Source: Paenibacillus sp. FJAT-29882 (lineage in GTDB: Bacteria > Bacillota > Bacilli > Bacillales > DSM-1321). From it: DNA of 64,000 bases. Made by a program: the position numbers and the translations under genes. Location of the stretch: positions 453,854 to 517,853 of the forward strand of contig NZ_LMVB01000001.1 of assembly GCF_001510645.1 (NCBI RefSeq). The letters are read 5' to 3'. The notes beneath the pieces are model-generated. The model saw only the letters and a list, made by a program, of their open reading frames with translations, made no database searches and had not been told where the DNA came from. Below, piece by piece: positions 47,454 through 57,183 of this stretch (position 1 is the stretch's first letter; each line of letters starts with the position of its first letter).

Positions 47454-48020
47454 ATGAATGAGGATAAACAGACAAATAATGATGTAAATCTTGATAAAGA
47501 GTACGAATCAAATTCTCGCCAACTTGATTTAGATGAAACGTTACGGGAGAAAGAGTTGATTTTGACAAATCAAGTAGCAGGTTTCGATCAGGAAGGCCGC
47601 TCTTTAGTGGCCTATGCTGGATTTTGGATGAGGTTTTGGGCCTATTTAGCCGATTTATTAGTCATTGGTAGTTTAAATCGAATTCTGATTAGCCCTCTTT
47701 CCATGGCCATTACCGGGAATGTTTTTGACAGCTCCTTCTTTTCTATTCAAGCAATTGGCACAACAATCGTTTTCTATTTGTATTTCGTGCTGATGACTCG
47801 ATTCTTTGGAAAAACATTAGGGAAAATGATATTCGGCTTGAGAGTTGTTAGTCTAAAAGAAGAAAGGATCTCTTGGGGGACATTGTTTTTTAGAGAATTC
47901 ATTGGCCGATTTATTGCCAAGTTTCTTTTTGCAGGCTATATCATTGTCGGATTCCTCCCGAAAAAGCAAGGACTTCATGACATTTTTGCCGACACAACAG
48001 TTATATTAGATCGAAAGTAA
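47454..48020 (+). CDS. yteJ: YteJ, RDD-domain membrane protein
   Basis: 188 residues. The N-terminal ~60 residues are acidic and soluble (DEDKQTNNDVNLDKEYES-like). Then comes an RDD domain with three membrane segments: WMRFWAYLADLLVIGSLNRI holds the defining Arg-Asp positions, and FFGKTLGKMIFGLRVVSLKE follows. In B. subtilis SppA and YteJ act together; YteJ inhibits SppA. Cotranscribed with sppA and preceded by GGAGGCG. Confidence 0.9.
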   Translation: MNEDKQTNNDVNLDKEYESNSRQLDLDETLREKELILTNQVAGFDQEGRSLVAYAGFWMRFWAYLADLLVIGSLNRILISPLSMAITGNVFDSSFFSIQAIGTTIVFYLYFVLMTRFFGKTLGKMIFGLRVVSLKEERISWGTLFFREFIGRFIAKFLFAGYIIVGFLPKKQGLHDIFADTTVILDRK

Positions 48021-48175
48021 CGAGAAAAGCGGAAGGCGCCTGTAGCTAGACAATAAGAAACGCGGAGGGTGCCCGTTAATCGGCGATAAATAAAAATAAA
48101 CCTGTGGGATTTTATCCTGCAGGTTTATTTTTTTGCATATACGACCACAATGAGAAGTTGAAAGGGTGTGAACCT

Positions 48176-48850
48176 ATGAAGTGGTTTATCTTAGTAATCG
48201 CAATCTTGCTATTTATATTCATTCTTATTTTTATGACAAAAATAAAAATCCACATTACATACTCCCATATACAGAAAGATGACCACTTTCGCCTGAAGTT
48301 ACGTGCCTGGGGCGGGATTATCCGTTATACGATAAAGATTCCAGTTATTAAAGTAGCTGAAGATTCCGCAGCCATTGTTTATAAAGAAGAAAAAGGCATC
48401 GATGCAAATAACGCTGGACAAGAGGCTGTAAAAGATTTCACAGCTGAAGAAATGCTTAATAGTCTTGAAAATATGAAGAAGTTAATTAAACATGTATTTG
48501 GCTTCCATATACTAGTCCGTAAATTTCTACGTAAAGTGAAGGTTAAAACATTTCAATGGCATAGTCTAATCGGCACAGGAGATGCCGTATTAACCGGCAT
48601 CTGCGTTGGTGGATCATATGCTATGAAAGGATCGATTATCGGGCTGTTAAGCAACTACATGAGATTTAAAAAAATGCCGAATTACACGATCACTCCTGAT
48701 TATGCGAAACCAGCAGCGAGTACCTCGTTTTTTTGCATAGTTGAGTTTCGAATCGGACATGCTATTGTGGCAGGAATCAAAATATTCCGCTACTGGAAAG
48801 GTGGAAAGGTAAAATTTTCTTCCGAACAAGTAGCAAAAGATTCAAACTAG
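48176..48850 (+). CDS. ytfI: YtfI, DUF2953 protein
   Basis: 224 residues. One N-terminal membrane helix (KWFILVIAILLFIFILIFMT), then a domain with FRLKLRAWGGIIRYTIKIP and FQWHSLIGTGDAVLTGICVG typical of DUF2953. The ATG at 48176 follows GAAAGGGTG; a GTG further upstream (48104) lies in a repeat-like hairpin. Paired with ytfJ 27 bp downstream; the pair is conserved in sporulating Bacillus, so a sporulation role is likely but not shown. Confidence 0.88.
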   Translation: MKWFILVIAILLFIFILIFMTKIKIHITYSHIQKDDHFRLKLRAWGGIIRYTIKIPVIKVAEDSAAIVYKEEKGIDANNAGQEAVKDFTAEEMLNSLENMKKLIKHVFGFHILVRKFLRKVKVKTFQWHSLIGTGDAVLTGICVGGSYAMKGSIIGLLSNYMRFKKMPNYTITPDYAKPAASTSFFCIVEFRIGHAIVAGIKIFRYWKGGKVKFSSEQVAKDSN

Positions 48851-48877
48851 AAATTGATGTAGAGTGGAGGAAATAAG

Positions 48878-49315
48878 ATGTCAGATCATCCGATTCAAGG
48901 CTTGATGACAGCCGCAATGGAAAATCTTAAAGCAATGGTAGACGTAAATACAATTATCGGTGATCCAGTTGAGACGCCGGATGGCAGTGTTATTCTAACA
49001 GTGTCAAAGGTTGGCTTCGGCTTTGCAACAGGCGGAAGTGAGTTTATGATGGATGGTGGCCAGAAAGGCGATTCTGGAGGTAGTCAACCGTTTGGCGGTG
49101 GAAGTGGCGGCGGTGTTTCCATTACACCTATTGCTTTTCTCATCGTTGGTTCACATGGAGTGAAAATGCTACACCTTGATCAAGGTACACATTTACTTGA
49201 AAAGGTTCTCGATTTAGCTCCAGCTGTTTGCGAAAAAATTCAATCGATGCTGTCCAAAAATGAACAGAGCAACCCAAAAAGCCCCCCGCAAAAATTAGAT
49301 GATTTAGGTATTTAA
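48878..49315 (+). CDS. ytfJ: YtfJ, GerW-family sporulation protein
   Basis: 145 residues. LMTAAMENLKAMVDVNTIIG, then DPVETPDGSVILTVSKVGFG, a glycine-rich stretch (GGSQPFGGGSGGG) and PIAFLIVGSHGVKML match the GerW/YtfJ family. In related bacilli it is needed for germination enzyme function in spores. AGTGGAGGAA precedes the ATG. Followed by a family 2 palindrome. Confidence 0.93.
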   Translation: MSDHPIQGLMTAAMENLKAMVDVNTIIGDPVETPDGSVILTVSKVGFGFATGGSEFMMDGGQKGDSGGSQPFGGGSGGGVSITPIAFLIVGSHGVKMLHLDQGTHLLEKVLDLAPAVCEKIQSMLSKNEQSNPKSPPQKLDDLGI

Positions 49316-49364
49316 CGAATGGCTAGTTGCCATTAAACAAGAGTAAAAGAATATTTGGATTGTA

Positions 49365-49483
49365 GGCGTGTCTCATAAGGGTCTGACCTCGTGCTCTAAA
49401 TCAGTATGTCGTGCTTCATACACGTATCTCACACTGTATTTAGTTGTTGCGGGGTCTGGCCCTTTGCATTTTGGACATCCCTA
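49365..49483 (+). terminator. Family 2 nested palindrome behind ytfJ
   Basis: Outer GGCGTGTCTCATAAGGGTCT mirrored by GGGGTCTGGCCCTTTGCATT; the core CTCTAAATCAGTATG...CACTGTATTTAGTTG is the reverse orientation of the 45184 copy. The outer right arm is degenerate (TTTTGGACATCCC). Confidence 0.75.
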
Positions 49484-49574
49484 TATGTGATCGTAATGTT
49501 AAACAATTGCAAAATAAGGTGGAACAATCTATCATTAAACAGTAGTACATAAAGCTTAAAGGGAGGAATTATTA

Positions 49575-50075
49575 ATGGCAACTGTTACATTTAAGAACAA
49601 CCCGATCACACTTGTAGGTGAAGAAGTGAAGGTAGGCGATCAAGCACCTAACTTTACCGTATTAGCAAATGATCTTTCAGAAGTAAAAGCTAGTGATCTT
49701 AATGGTTCTGTCCGTATTATTAGTGTAATTCCTTCCATCGATACTGGTGTTTGTGATGCACAAACAAGACGCTTTAACGAAGAAGCTTCGAAAGTGGCTG
49801 GAGTAAAAGTGTTAACAATCAGTGTAGATCTTCCGTTTGCACAAGGTCGCTGGTGTGCATCAAATGGTCTTGAGAATGTTCATACATACTCCGATCACAG
49901 AGACCTTTCATTTGGTACTGCATTTGGTGTTGTTATGAAAGAACTTCGTTTGCTTGCTCGTGCTGTATTCGTTATTGATAGCAATAATCAAGTAACATAT
50001 GTTGAATATGTGAGTGAAGGTACTTCACATCCCGACTACCTTGCCGCAATTGAAGCAGCTAAAGCAGCAAAATAA
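49575..50075 (+). CDS. tpx: Thiol peroxidase
   Basis: 166-residue 2-Cys peroxiredoxin of the Tpx class. The peroxidatic Cys is in [15 protein letters not shown] (about residue 60), the resolving Cys in [11 protein letters not shown] (about 94), the usual Tpx spacing. It reduces H2O2 and alkyl peroxides with thioredoxin. AAGGGAGG ribosome site. tpx-ytxK-ackA order as in B. subtilis. Confidence 0.96.
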   Translation: MATVTFKNNPITLVGEEVKVGDQAPNFTVLANDLSEVKASDLNGSVRIISVIPSIDTGVCDAQTRRFNEEASKVAGVKVLTISVDLPFAQGRWCASNGLENVHTYSDHRDLSFGTAFGVVMKELRLLARAVFVIDSNNQVTYVEYVSEGTSHPDYLAAIEAAKAAK

Positions 50076-50195
50076 TGTCTCAGAAAGGGTCTGACCTTAC
50101 ACTCTATACACCGTTTATTGCGTCATGCTCGCATTTTAAACGATAGATAGTAGATGTGGGGTCTGACCCTTTCATTATAATTCAGCCTCTTGTTT
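50076..50195 (+). terminator. Family 2 nested palindrome behind tpx
   Basis: TGTCTCAGAAAGGGTCTGACC / GGGGTCTGACCCTTTCAT with core ACTCTATACACCGTTTATTG...AAACGATAGATAGTAGATG and end CAGCCTCTTGTTTT. It begins at the tpx stop codon itself. The rest of the gap to 50418 shows no gene. Confidence 0.85.
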
Positions 50196-50418
50196 TGACA
50201 TTCCCCATTGATGAACCCCATTTCTATATTAAACGGCTAGTTATATGATAATATTGATTTTTGTCTCTTTTTTTAAAATGCGTTCTCATGCAAATGAGCC
50301 AAGAATCGAATTCTAAAATAATATTGTTGAAAAGCTATGTAAAAAAGCCATGGCGCTTGTGTCTCTAGTTCAAGAGTTTTAGAATAATACACGAGAATGA
50401 AACAGGAGGAAGTATACT

Positions 50419-51417
50419 TTGAAATTTGCCCCGATAGAAGAATTATTCCATATTTTTGATGAAACAGCTCAAATATTACAAGAAGAGCTATCATGTACGT
50501 ATTTAGATGCCCTTGGTGAAACCGGCGAAAATTTATTTCACGGCAAAGTATTACAGGAAGAAATTAGTGAGTTATCACAAAAAAGATTAATGAAACACTA
50601 TCAAGAATTTACGCTCGATAAGAATCAGAAAGAAGAAATTCGGAAAGCCTATCAATTAGCCATTCTAAAGGGCATGAAAGAAAATATCCAGCCGAACCAT
50701 CAAATGACGCCTGATGCTGTGGGGATATTTGTCAGTTATTTAATCGGGAAGTTCACGAATGAACAAGCTACATTGTCGATGTTAGACCCAGCTGTTGGCA
50801 CGGGGAATTTACTATACACCATCCTCAATTATCTTACAGACAAAAACATCGCTTCCTATGGAGTTGATGTGGATGAAACGCTGATCAGACTTGCATATGC
50901 AGGAGCGAATCTACAAGAACATGAAGTTCAGTTCTTTAACCAAGATAGCCTAGAGCCGCTATTTATTGACCCAGCGGATGTAGTGGTGAGTGATTTGCCA
51001 ATAGGCTATTATCCAAATGATGTGCGAGCTAGTGAGTATATGCTTGCTGCTGACAAAGGGCATTCATATGCGCATCATCTCTTTATTGAGCAAAGTATTA
51101 TGCATTTGAAGGATGGGGGATACACATTCTTTATCGTTCCGAATAATCTCTTTTTATCGGAAGAAGCCCCTAAATTAAATGAGTTTTTAAAAAAACACAC
51201 GCATATTCAAGGGCTTGTACAATTGCCTCTTTCCATGTTTAAAAACGAGCAATCAGCGAAAAGTATTTTGATTTTACAGAAGCATAAAGAAGGACTACAT
51301 GCACCAAAAGAAGCCTTGCTAGTCCAACTGCCAAAATTATCCGACGCTGTTGCGACAAAATCCATCATGGACCAAATTGATACGTGGTTTCGTCAAGAAA
51401 AACAAACGGCAAAATAA
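50419..51417 (+). CDS. ytxK: YtxK, class I methyltransferase-like protein
   Basis: 332 residues. A helical N-terminal part is followed by a DNA N6-adenine-methyltransferase-like domain (~95-300): LDPAVGTGNLLYTILNYL is the SAM motif I and GVDVDETLIRLAYAGANLQ motif II. The catalytic motif IV, usually (N/D/S)PP(Y/F), reads SDLPIGYYP here, so DNA methylation activity is uncertain. No target recognition domain or restriction partner. Start TTG at 50419, 9 bp after AGGAGGA. Sits between tpx and ackA as in B. subtilis; function unknown. Confidence 0.87.
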   Translation: MKFAPIEELFHIFDETAQILQEELSCTYLDALGETGENLFHGKVLQEEISELSQKRLMKHYQEFTLDKNQKEEIRKAYQLAILKGMKENIQPNHQMTPDAVGIFVSYLIGKFTNEQATLSMLDPAVGTGNLLYTILNYLTDKNIASYGVDVDETLIRLAYAGANLQEHEVQFFNQDSLEPLFIDPADVVVSDLPIGYYPNDVRASEYMLAADKGHSYAHHLFIEQSIMHLKDGGYTFFIVPNNLFLSEEAPKLNEFLKKHTHIQGLVQLPLSMFKNEQSAKSILILQKHKEGLHAPKEALLVQLPKLSDAVATKSIMDQIDTWFRQEKQTAK

Positions 51418-51423
51418 AAGAAT

Positions 51424-51557
51424 AAGCGAGTATGTTTAAAACGAGTTTTGATGTCAAGCAAGTAGCTGGTTTAGGTCAAATGTTCTTCACCCAAACAGTC
51501 CATACATGACTTTTTGGGTGGGGAGCATTTGCTTGTAGGACTCCCGCACTCGCTACA
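51424..51557. repeat. Structured palindromic stretch behind ytxK
   Basis: AGCGAGTATG...CCCGCACTCGCT brackets an inner CACCCAAACAGTCCATACAT / GACTTTTTGGGTGGG and TCAAGCAAGTAGC...GCTTGTAGG pairs. An AAGGTGCTTGCGCTTTTCT end follows, like those near 33801 and 33989. May be a terminator or repeat. Confidence 0.45.
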
Positions 51558-51660
51558 GAACGTACGACCTTAGTCTAAGTTCCAAAAAAGGTGCTTGCGC
51601 TTTTCTAATTACTGGCGAGGAAATACGTATATTTCCTCGTTTGTTTTGTATAAAGGATAT

Positions 51661-51748
51661 GGGACGGGACTTCACATAATCAGCACAGCAAAGCCACCTT
51701 CATAAGGTGAGGTAATTTTTAGAACCTGAACCTTTTTCATCGTTTTAG
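51661..51748 (-). pseudogene. Short coding-like remnant, SPYEGG copy 2
   Basis: Minus strand reads MKKVQVLKITSPYEGGFAVL then IM and a stop. The partner copy is at 14556-14642; the similarity continues past this stop (SPVPYP versus SPAPFP). No convincing ribosome site. Possibly a fragment of an old gene family. Confidence 0.35.
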
Positions 51749-51808
51749 TAGGGATCAGCTGCTCATAGCTGTTTTTATAGAAAAATCTGAATACATTTTC
51801 TTCTTTAT

Positions 51809-51822
51809 TGTAAGCGCTCTAT
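51809..51822. promoter_or_regulatory. Probable cre upstream of ackA
   Basis: TGTAAGCGCTCTAT matches TGWAANCGNTNWCA at 12 of 14 positions, about 105 bp before the ackA start. In B. subtilis CcpA activates ackA through an upstream cre. Confidence 0.6.
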
Positions 51823-51926
51823 GGATGGCTCGCTCTTGAAAGCTCCTTGATTCAATGCTTAAATGAGAAAAGAAGCATTTGTTCTTAAGTGATCATTGTA
51901 AATACGTGTAGAAAAGAGGCTTTATA

Positions 51927-53117
51927 ATGTCTAAAGTTATTGCGATAAATGCAGGCAGTTCTTCATTGAAATTTCAATTATTTGACATGCCAAGTGAGGA
52001 AGTTATCACGAAAGGTCTTGTGGAAAGAATCGGATTAAAGGATTCAGTCTTTGTTATTTCAGTGAATGATGAGAAAATCACTGAAACATTGGATATCCCG
52101 AACCATGAAGTGGCTGTAAAATTATTATTAGAAAAACTAATTAATTATAAAATCATCTCTTCTTATGATGAAATTGATGGTGTCGGACACCGAGTTGTCC
52201 ATGGTGGAGAAATTTTTACAGATTCTGTATTAATTACAGATGAAGTATTAGCTCAAATTGAAGCACTTTCTGATTTAGCGCCGCTTCATAATCCAGCTAA
52301 CATTACTGGAATTCGTGCATTCCGACAAACGCTTCCAAATGTGCCGGCTGTTGCCGTTTTCGATACGGCATTTCATCAAACAATGCCTGCAAGCTCTTAT
52401 TTATACAGTTTGCCAAATGAATATTATAAAGAATACGGCATTCGAAAATATGGATTCCACGGGACTTCGCATAAATATGTGACAGAACGTGCAGCAGAAA
52501 TGCTTGGGCGTCCAGTTGAACAACTGCGCTTAATCTCTTGCCATTTAGGAAATGGTGCAAGTATTGCTGCTATTAAAGGTGGAAAATCGATTGATACCTC
52601 AATGGGATTCACACCGCTTGCAGGAGTAACGATGGGGACGCGTTCTGGAAATATTGACCCTGCTCTCATTCCTTATATCATGGAGAAAACAGGGAAAACA
52701 GCGGATGAAGTTCTTGATGTTCTGAATAAGGAAAGTGGAATGCTTGCTATTTCAGGTTTTTCAAGTGATTTACGTGATATCCAAATTGAAGCTGAAAAAG
52801 GCAATGAACGTGCAGAATTGGCACTTGAAGTCTTTGCTGGCAGAATCCATAAATATATCGGTTCATATGCAGCAAGAATGAGTGGTGTGGATGCAATCAT
52901 CTTTACGGCAGGTATTGGTGAGAACAGTTCAATGATGCGTGAAAGAGTCCTACATGGTCTTGAATTTATGGGGATATATTGGGATCCTGCTTTAAACCAA
53001 ACACACGGAGAAGAAGCATTCCTTAACTACCCGCACTCTCCTGTTAAGGTAATGGTTATCCCTACCAATGAAGAAGTCATGATCGCCCGTGATGTGCAAC
53101 GCATCGCGAAAAAATAA
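51927..53117 (+). CDS. ackA: Acetate kinase
   Basis: 396 residues (B. subtilis 395). [16 protein letters not shown] at the N-terminus, [51 protein letters not shown] and FTAGIGENS are all typical ASKHA-fold acetokinase motifs. It interconverts acetyl phosphate + ADP and acetate + ATP in overflow metabolism, opposite in sense to AcsA. AAAAGAGGC is a modest ribosome site before the ATG. Confidence 0.97.
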   Translation: MSKVIAINAGSSSLKFQLFDMPSEEVITKGLVERIGLKDSVFVISVNDEKITETLDIPNHEVAVKLLLEKLINYKIISSYDEIDGVGHRVVHGGEIFTDSVLITDEVLAQIEALSDLAPLHNPANITGIRAFRQTLPNVPAVAVFDTAFHQTMPASSYLYSLPNEYYKEYGIRKYGFHGTSHKYVTERAAEMLGRPVEQLRLISCHLGNGASIAAIKGGKSIDTSMGFTPLAGVTMGTRSGNIDPALIPYIMEKTGKTADEVLDVLNKESGMLAISGFSSDLRDIQIEAEKGNERAELALEVFAGRIHKYIGSYAARMSGVDAIIFTAGIGENSSMMRERVLHGLEFMGIYWDPALNQTHGEEAFLNYPHSPVKVMVIPTNEEVMIARDVQRIAKK

Positions 53118-53390
53118 GTGATATTTACAATTGAATACTGAAAATTGAGTGGTCAGAATAACCACGACCATTTTTCTACCCAAACCTTCTTTTATGCTTA
53201 TTTAATTAAGTATGAAAGGAGGTCTTTTTGTGTTTGTTTCCTTAGGGTATTTTTAGATTTATAATCGGAAAGAATGAAAAAGAAAACCATAAAAAAGGAG
53301 TCGCTACGTTTTAACTTACCCCTTCTTTTATCTAATAAGCGGGAATAAAATGGGAGAGTGATGCTATTTTTAGTAACAAAATCATCTCTC

Positions 53391-53420
53391 TTTACATAGG
53401 GTAGGGGGGTATGGTATTAT
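53391..53420 (+). promoter_or_regulatory. CsoR-controlled promoter of csoR-copZ
   Basis: -35 TTTACA (53391), -10 TATTAT (53415), spacer 18 bp. The spacer holds ATAGGGTAGGGGGGTATGG, a CsoR-type GC-rich operator. Copper-bound CsoR would leave it and open the promoter. Confidence 0.7.
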
Positions 53421-53440
53421 GTGTTTAAGGAGGGGAAGAG

Positions 53441-53788
53441 ATGGAAAATGAAATGCAAGAAAATGGTCATCTAATTGAAGATGAATGTTGCGTGACCCCA
53501 ACTCATGCTAGAAAAAGTCATCATTCTGATACAGTAAAAAAGAATTTAACCACCCGGTTAAATCGCATAGAAGGTCAAGTTCGCGGGATTAAAGGGCTAA
53601 TTGAGAAGGATACGTATTGTGATGACGTCATTACCCAGATCGCCGCCACTCAAAGTGCCCTTAATAGTGTGGCGAAAATTTTATTAGAAGGCCATCTAAA
53701 AACTTGTGTAATCGACCGGCTTAATGAGGGTGATGCGGAAGTGATCGATGAGGTCTTAGTAACTATACAAAAATTAATGAAAAAGTAA
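53441..53788 (+). CDS. csoR: CsoR, copper-sensing repressor
   Basis: 115 residues of the CsoR/RcnR (DUF156) family. LNRIEGQVRGIKGLIEKDTY then CDDVITQIAATQSALNSVAK contains the first Cu(I)-ligand Cys; LLEGHLKTCVIDRL contains the His and second Cys, giving the Cys-His-Cys site. The N-terminal extension holds an extra CC pair and histidines (ECCVTPTHARKSHH). It represses the cop genes until Cu(I) binds. copZ follows after 17 bp. Confidence 0.94.
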   Translation: MENEMQENGHLIEDECCVTPTHARKSHHSDTVKKNLTTRLNRIEGQVRGIKGLIEKDTYCDDVITQIAATQSALNSVAKILLEGHLKTCVIDRLNEGDAEVIDEVLVTIQKLMKK

Positions 53789-53805
53789 AGGAGAAGTGAA
53801 TAAAG

Positions 53806-54012
53806 ATGGAAAACGTAACATTGAATGTAAGTGGAATGTCATGTGGTCACTGTGTGAATGCTGTTGAGGGAAATGTAGGAAAGCTTGATGGTGTTGCTGA
53901 AGTAAAAGTCCAGTTAGAAACAGGAAAAGTAGATGTTGCATTTGATCATGAAAAAGTAACGCTTGAAAAAATCAAAGAAACAATCGATGATCAAGGATAT
54001 GATGTTGAATAA
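53806..54012 (+). CDS. copZ: CopZ, copper chaperone
   Basis: 68-residue heavy-metal-associated domain. MSCGHCVNAVEGNVGKLDGV contains the Cu(I)-binding CxxC. It carries copper to the N-terminal domains of CopA. AGGAGAAG ribosome site. Followed by its own hairpin terminator before copA. Confidence 0.96.
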   Translation: MENVTLNVSGMSCGHCVNAVEGNVGKLDGVAEVKVQLETGKVDVAFDHEKVTLEKIKETIDDQGYDVE

Positions 54013-54018
54013 ATTATC

Positions 54019-54047
54019 AAAGTGCTTTTATAGCACTTCTTTTTTAC
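54019..54047 (+). terminator. copZ terminator
   Basis: AAAGTGCTTTTATAGCACTT stem followed by CTTTTTT. It separates csoR-copZ from copA. Confidence 0.8.
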
Positions 54048-54054
54048 AATATAT

Positions 54055-54073
54055 TATACCCCTAGGTGGTATA
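54055..54073. promoter_or_regulatory. CsoR operator upstream of copA
   Basis: TATACCCCTAGGTGGTATA, a near-perfect inverted repeat of CsoR-operator type, 17 bp before the copA start. copA therefore appears to have its own copper-controlled promoter. Confidence 0.8.
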
Positions 54074-54089
54074 AAGAGGTGAGAATCAA

Positions 54090-56507
54090 ATGAAAAACCC
54101 ATTACAATTAAAAGAAACCAGTATGCAGATTACCGGGATGACCTGTGCTGCTTGTGCAATAAGAATTGAAAAAGGGTTAAAGAAAATAGACGGTGTAAAA
54201 GAGGCCAATGTTAATTTGGCTCTTGAAAAATCAGTCATAAGGTATGATGCAGAAAAGGTGAGTGCACAAGATTTTGAAAAGAAAATACAAGATCTCGGTT
54301 ATGATGTAGTAAAAGAGAAAAAAGAGTTTGCTATCACTGGAATGACCTGTGCTGCTTGTGCAACTAGAATCGAAAAAGGATTAAATAAAATGGATGGCGT
54401 ATCCATGGCGAATGTTAACCTGGCACTTGAAAATGCGACCGTTGAATACGATCCCTCCCAGGCTTCCCAAGGTGATATTATTCAGCGTGTGGAAAAGCTA
54501 GGATACGGGGCGATGATCAAGGACAACAACAAGGATGCTGTAGACTATCGCCAGAAAGAAATCCAAAAACAACAGAGAAAATTTATCGTCTCCGTTATTT
54601 TGTCAATCCCGTTGTTATGGGCGATGGTCAGCCACTTCAGTTTTACATCGTTCATTTACCTGCCGGATTTTCTCATGAATCCTTGGGTACAAATGGCGCT
54701 CGCAACACCCGTCCAATTTATTATTGGTAAGCAGTTCTATATAGGTGCTTATAAGGCCTTGCGCAATAAAAGTGCCAATATGGATGTATTAGTCGCAATG
54801 GGTACATCAGCCGCTTATTTTTACAGTGTCTATCAGGCAATCATCTCGATTGGGAACCCCCATACAGCACAACTATACTTTGAAACCAGTTCCATACTCA
54901 TCACGCTAATCCTTTTAGGGAAGCTTTTCGAGGCAAAAGCAAAAGGACGTTCTTCTGAAGCGATTAAAAAACTAATGGGACTGCAAGCGAAAACAGCTTT
55001 AGTGTTAAGAAATGGAGAAGAACTTGAGATACCACTTGAAGAAGTGATTGTAGGAGATACGCTTTTGGTGAAACCTGGTGAAAAGATCCCAGTAGATGGA
55101 GAAGTAATCGAGGGAAACTCGGCTGTCGATGAATCGATGTTAACCGGGGAAAGTATTCCCGTAGATAAAAGCCTGGGAGATCCTGTGATTGGTTCAACAT
55201 TGAATAAGAATGGCTTTCTAAAAATGAAAGCCACAAAGATTGGAAGGGATACAGCACTTTCACAAATCATTAAAGTCGTAGAAGATGCACAAGGATCGAA
55301 AGCGCCAATTCAAAGACTTGCCGACCAAATTTCAGGTATTTTTGTGCCAATTGTTGTTGGCATCGCCGTTTTAACCTTTCTCGTTTGGATAATCTGGGTC
55401 AATCCAGGAGAGGTTACACCAGCCCTTGAAGCGTTAATTGCCGTTCTTGTTATCGCTTGTCCGTGTGCACTTGGACTTGCGACCCCTACTTCGATTATGG
55501 CTGGGTCTGGTCGTGCTGCAGAGTTCGGTATTCTATTCAAAGGCGGGGAACATCTTGAAACGACTCATCATATTGATACGGTTATTTTAGATAAAACAGG
55601 GACCGTTACAAATGGTAAACCAGAATTGACCGATATTATCGTCGAAAATGGAGTAGCTGAACAGCAATTTCTATCTTTAATTGGCGCAGCTGAAAAACAA
55701 TCGGAACATCCACTGGCCGAAGCAATTGTTCAAGGAATTCAAACAAGAGAGATAGCACTTGGCATCGTTCAGCAATTCGAAGCAGTCCCAGGTTATGGAG
55801 TAAAAGCGATCGTTGATCAAAAAGAAATCCTAGTAGGGACCCGGAAGCTTATGAATCAACATCAAGTGGATGTTCAACAAGCGCTATCGATGATGGAAGA
55901 ATTAGAAGGAACAGGGAAAACGGCCATGCTTGCTAGCATTGATGGCCAATATGCAGGCATGATTGCGGTCGCTGACACGATTAAAGATACTTCTAAAAAA
56001 GCCATCAAACGGCTCAAAGAGATGGATATTGCAGTCATTATGATAACAGGTGATAATCAACGTACAGCAGCGGCGATTGGTAAACAAGTGGGGATCGACC
56101 AGGTTATTGCCGAAGTACTTCCAGAAGGGAAAGCGGAAGAAGTGAAAAAACTGCAGGCTGCAGGCAATAAGGTGGCCATGGTTGGAGATGGAATTAATGA
56201 TGCTCCTGCTCTTGCACTTGCGGATATTGGTATGGCGATTGGAACAGGAACAGACGTAGCCATGGAAGCAGCAGATATTACCTTGATTCGCGGAGATTTG
56301 AATAGCATCGCAGACGCCATTCTTATGAGCCGGAAAACGATGAGGAATATTAAACAAAATCTGTTCTGGGCTTTTGCTTACAACACTCTCGGCATCCCGA
56401 TTGCAGCAATCGGACTATTGGCCCCTTGGTTAGCAGGTGCCGCTATGGCATTCAGCTCTGTGTCGGTCGTCTTAAATGCACTCCGTCTACAAAGAGTAAA
56501 ACTTTAA
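54090..56507 (+). CDS. copA: CopA, Cu(I)-exporting P1B-type ATPase
   Basis: 805 residues (B. subtilis CopA 803). Two N-terminal HMA domains each carry GMTCAACA(I/T)RIEKGL (CxxC near residues 20 and 89). Then come membrane helices, the actuator TGE in [12 protein letters not shown], the transport motif [10 protein letters not shown] (near 459), the phosphorylated Asp in DKTGTVTNG (near 502), the SEHPLAEAI histidine and [14 protein letters not shown]. It pumps Cu(I) out of the cytosol, receiving it from CopZ. Confidence 0.97.
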   Translation: MKNPLQLKETSMQITGMTCAACAIRIEKGLKKIDGVKEANVNLALEKSVIRYDAEKVSAQDFEKKIQDLGYDVVKEKKEFAITGMTCAACATRIEKGLNKMDGVSMANVNLALENATVEYDPSQASQGDIIQRVEKLGYGAMIKDNNKDAVDYRQKEIQKQQRKFIVSVILSIPLLWAMVSHFSFTSFIYLPDFLMNPWVQMALATPVQFIIGKQFYIGAYKALRNKSANMDVLVAMGTSAAYFYSVYQAIISIGNPHTAQLYFETSSILITLILLGKLFEAKAKGRSSEAIKKLMGLQAKTALVLRNGEELEIPLEEVIVGDTLLVKPGEKIPVDGEVIEGNSAVDESMLTGESIPVDKSLGDPVIGSTLNKNGFLKMKATKIGRDTALSQIIKVVEDAQGSKAPIQRLADQISGIFVPIVVGIAVLTFLVWIIWVNPGEVTPALEALIAVLVIACPCALGLATPTSIMAGSGRAAEFGILFKGGEHLETTHHIDTVILDKTGTVTNGKPELTDIIVENGVAEQQFLSLIGAAEKQSEHPLAEAIVQGIQTREIALGIVQQFEAVPGYGVKAIVDQKEILVGTRKLMNQHQVDVQQALSMMEELEGTGKTAMLASIDGQYAGMIAVADTIKDTSKKAIKRLKEMDIAVIMITGDNQRTAAAIGKQVGIDQVIAEVLPEGKAEEVKKLQAAGNKVAMVGDGINDAPALALADIGMAIGTGTDVAMEAADITLIRGDLNSIADAILMSRKTMRNIKQNLFWAFAYNTLGIPIAAIGLLAPWLAGAAMAFSSVSVVLNALRLQRVKL

Positions 56508-56530
56508 AAAATGTTCATTTGATTCACTTT

Positions 56531-56567
56531 AAAGAGGCATTGGTACTCATATCAATGCCTCTAATCG
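56531..56567 (+). terminator. copA terminator
   Basis: AGAGGCATTGGTA / TATCAATGCCTCT stem, 24 bp after the stop, with only a weak T run. Confidence 0.6.
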
Positions 56568-56718
56568 TGTGCTCGTCATGGTTGGCTCTCCGGTACAAAT
56601 CCCAGAACATTGAAGGTCGTAATAGGCATTATGCGACCTGAACTTTGATTAGATATCCTCTGTTTGCATTCTAGTCATGTAATCCTCTGTGTTATACTAA
56701 TAGGAAGAATCAGCCAAT

Positions 56719-57160
56719 ATAAAGTGAAACTTTAATCAGTGGGGGGCTTTATCCCACTGATTGTTAGTCCCGTTCTAGTGTCGCTAATACCTCCACTTCG
56801 CTTCGGTAAAGCGACACTACGAACCTGTTCAATGAACTCAGACTAAGTACGCCGCATCCTGCGGCAACGTCTGAGTGACCCACATCCTGTGGGCCTCAAC
56901 TAAACCTTTGAAGACCACAAAGGTAAGTTTCACTGTATCTCACCAATCGGGCTTTTACATAAAAAGTGAGGCGACTGCCCAGCCCCGACAAGCATAAGCT
57001 GGAATACGGCGTGGCGTAGTTTGCCACAGAGTATTACAGCTTATGACCTCAGATGGGTTAGGAGCCGCAACTAGATTGGGCAGTTATCGCCCAACTACGC
57101 GCTACTTCGATTCCTCTAAGATATGAGGTGGGTGGTTACTGCCCGTTAATGCGGGATAAA
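56719..57160. repeat. Family 1 repeat copy G, longest mosaic
   Basis: Starts ATAAAGTGAAACTTTAATCA, with hairpin AATCAGTGGGGG...CCCACTGATT. An inner block holds AACCTTTGAAGACCACAAAG and GTAAGTTTCACTGTATCTCA, shared with copies A and H. Inserted blocks follow (ACGCCGCATCCTGCGGCAACG; TAAGCTGGAATACGGCG...). It ends GCCCGTTAATGCGGGATAAA. It lies 23 bp before the EcsC-family gene. Confidence 0.8.
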
Positions 57161-57183
57161 AGGCTTTTTAGGAGGGTTAGGAA

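Noticed and set aside
53219-53255. Tiny frame GTG...TAG after AAAGGAGGTC downstream of ackA
   Set aside because: Only 8 codons; no evidence of a functional peptide.
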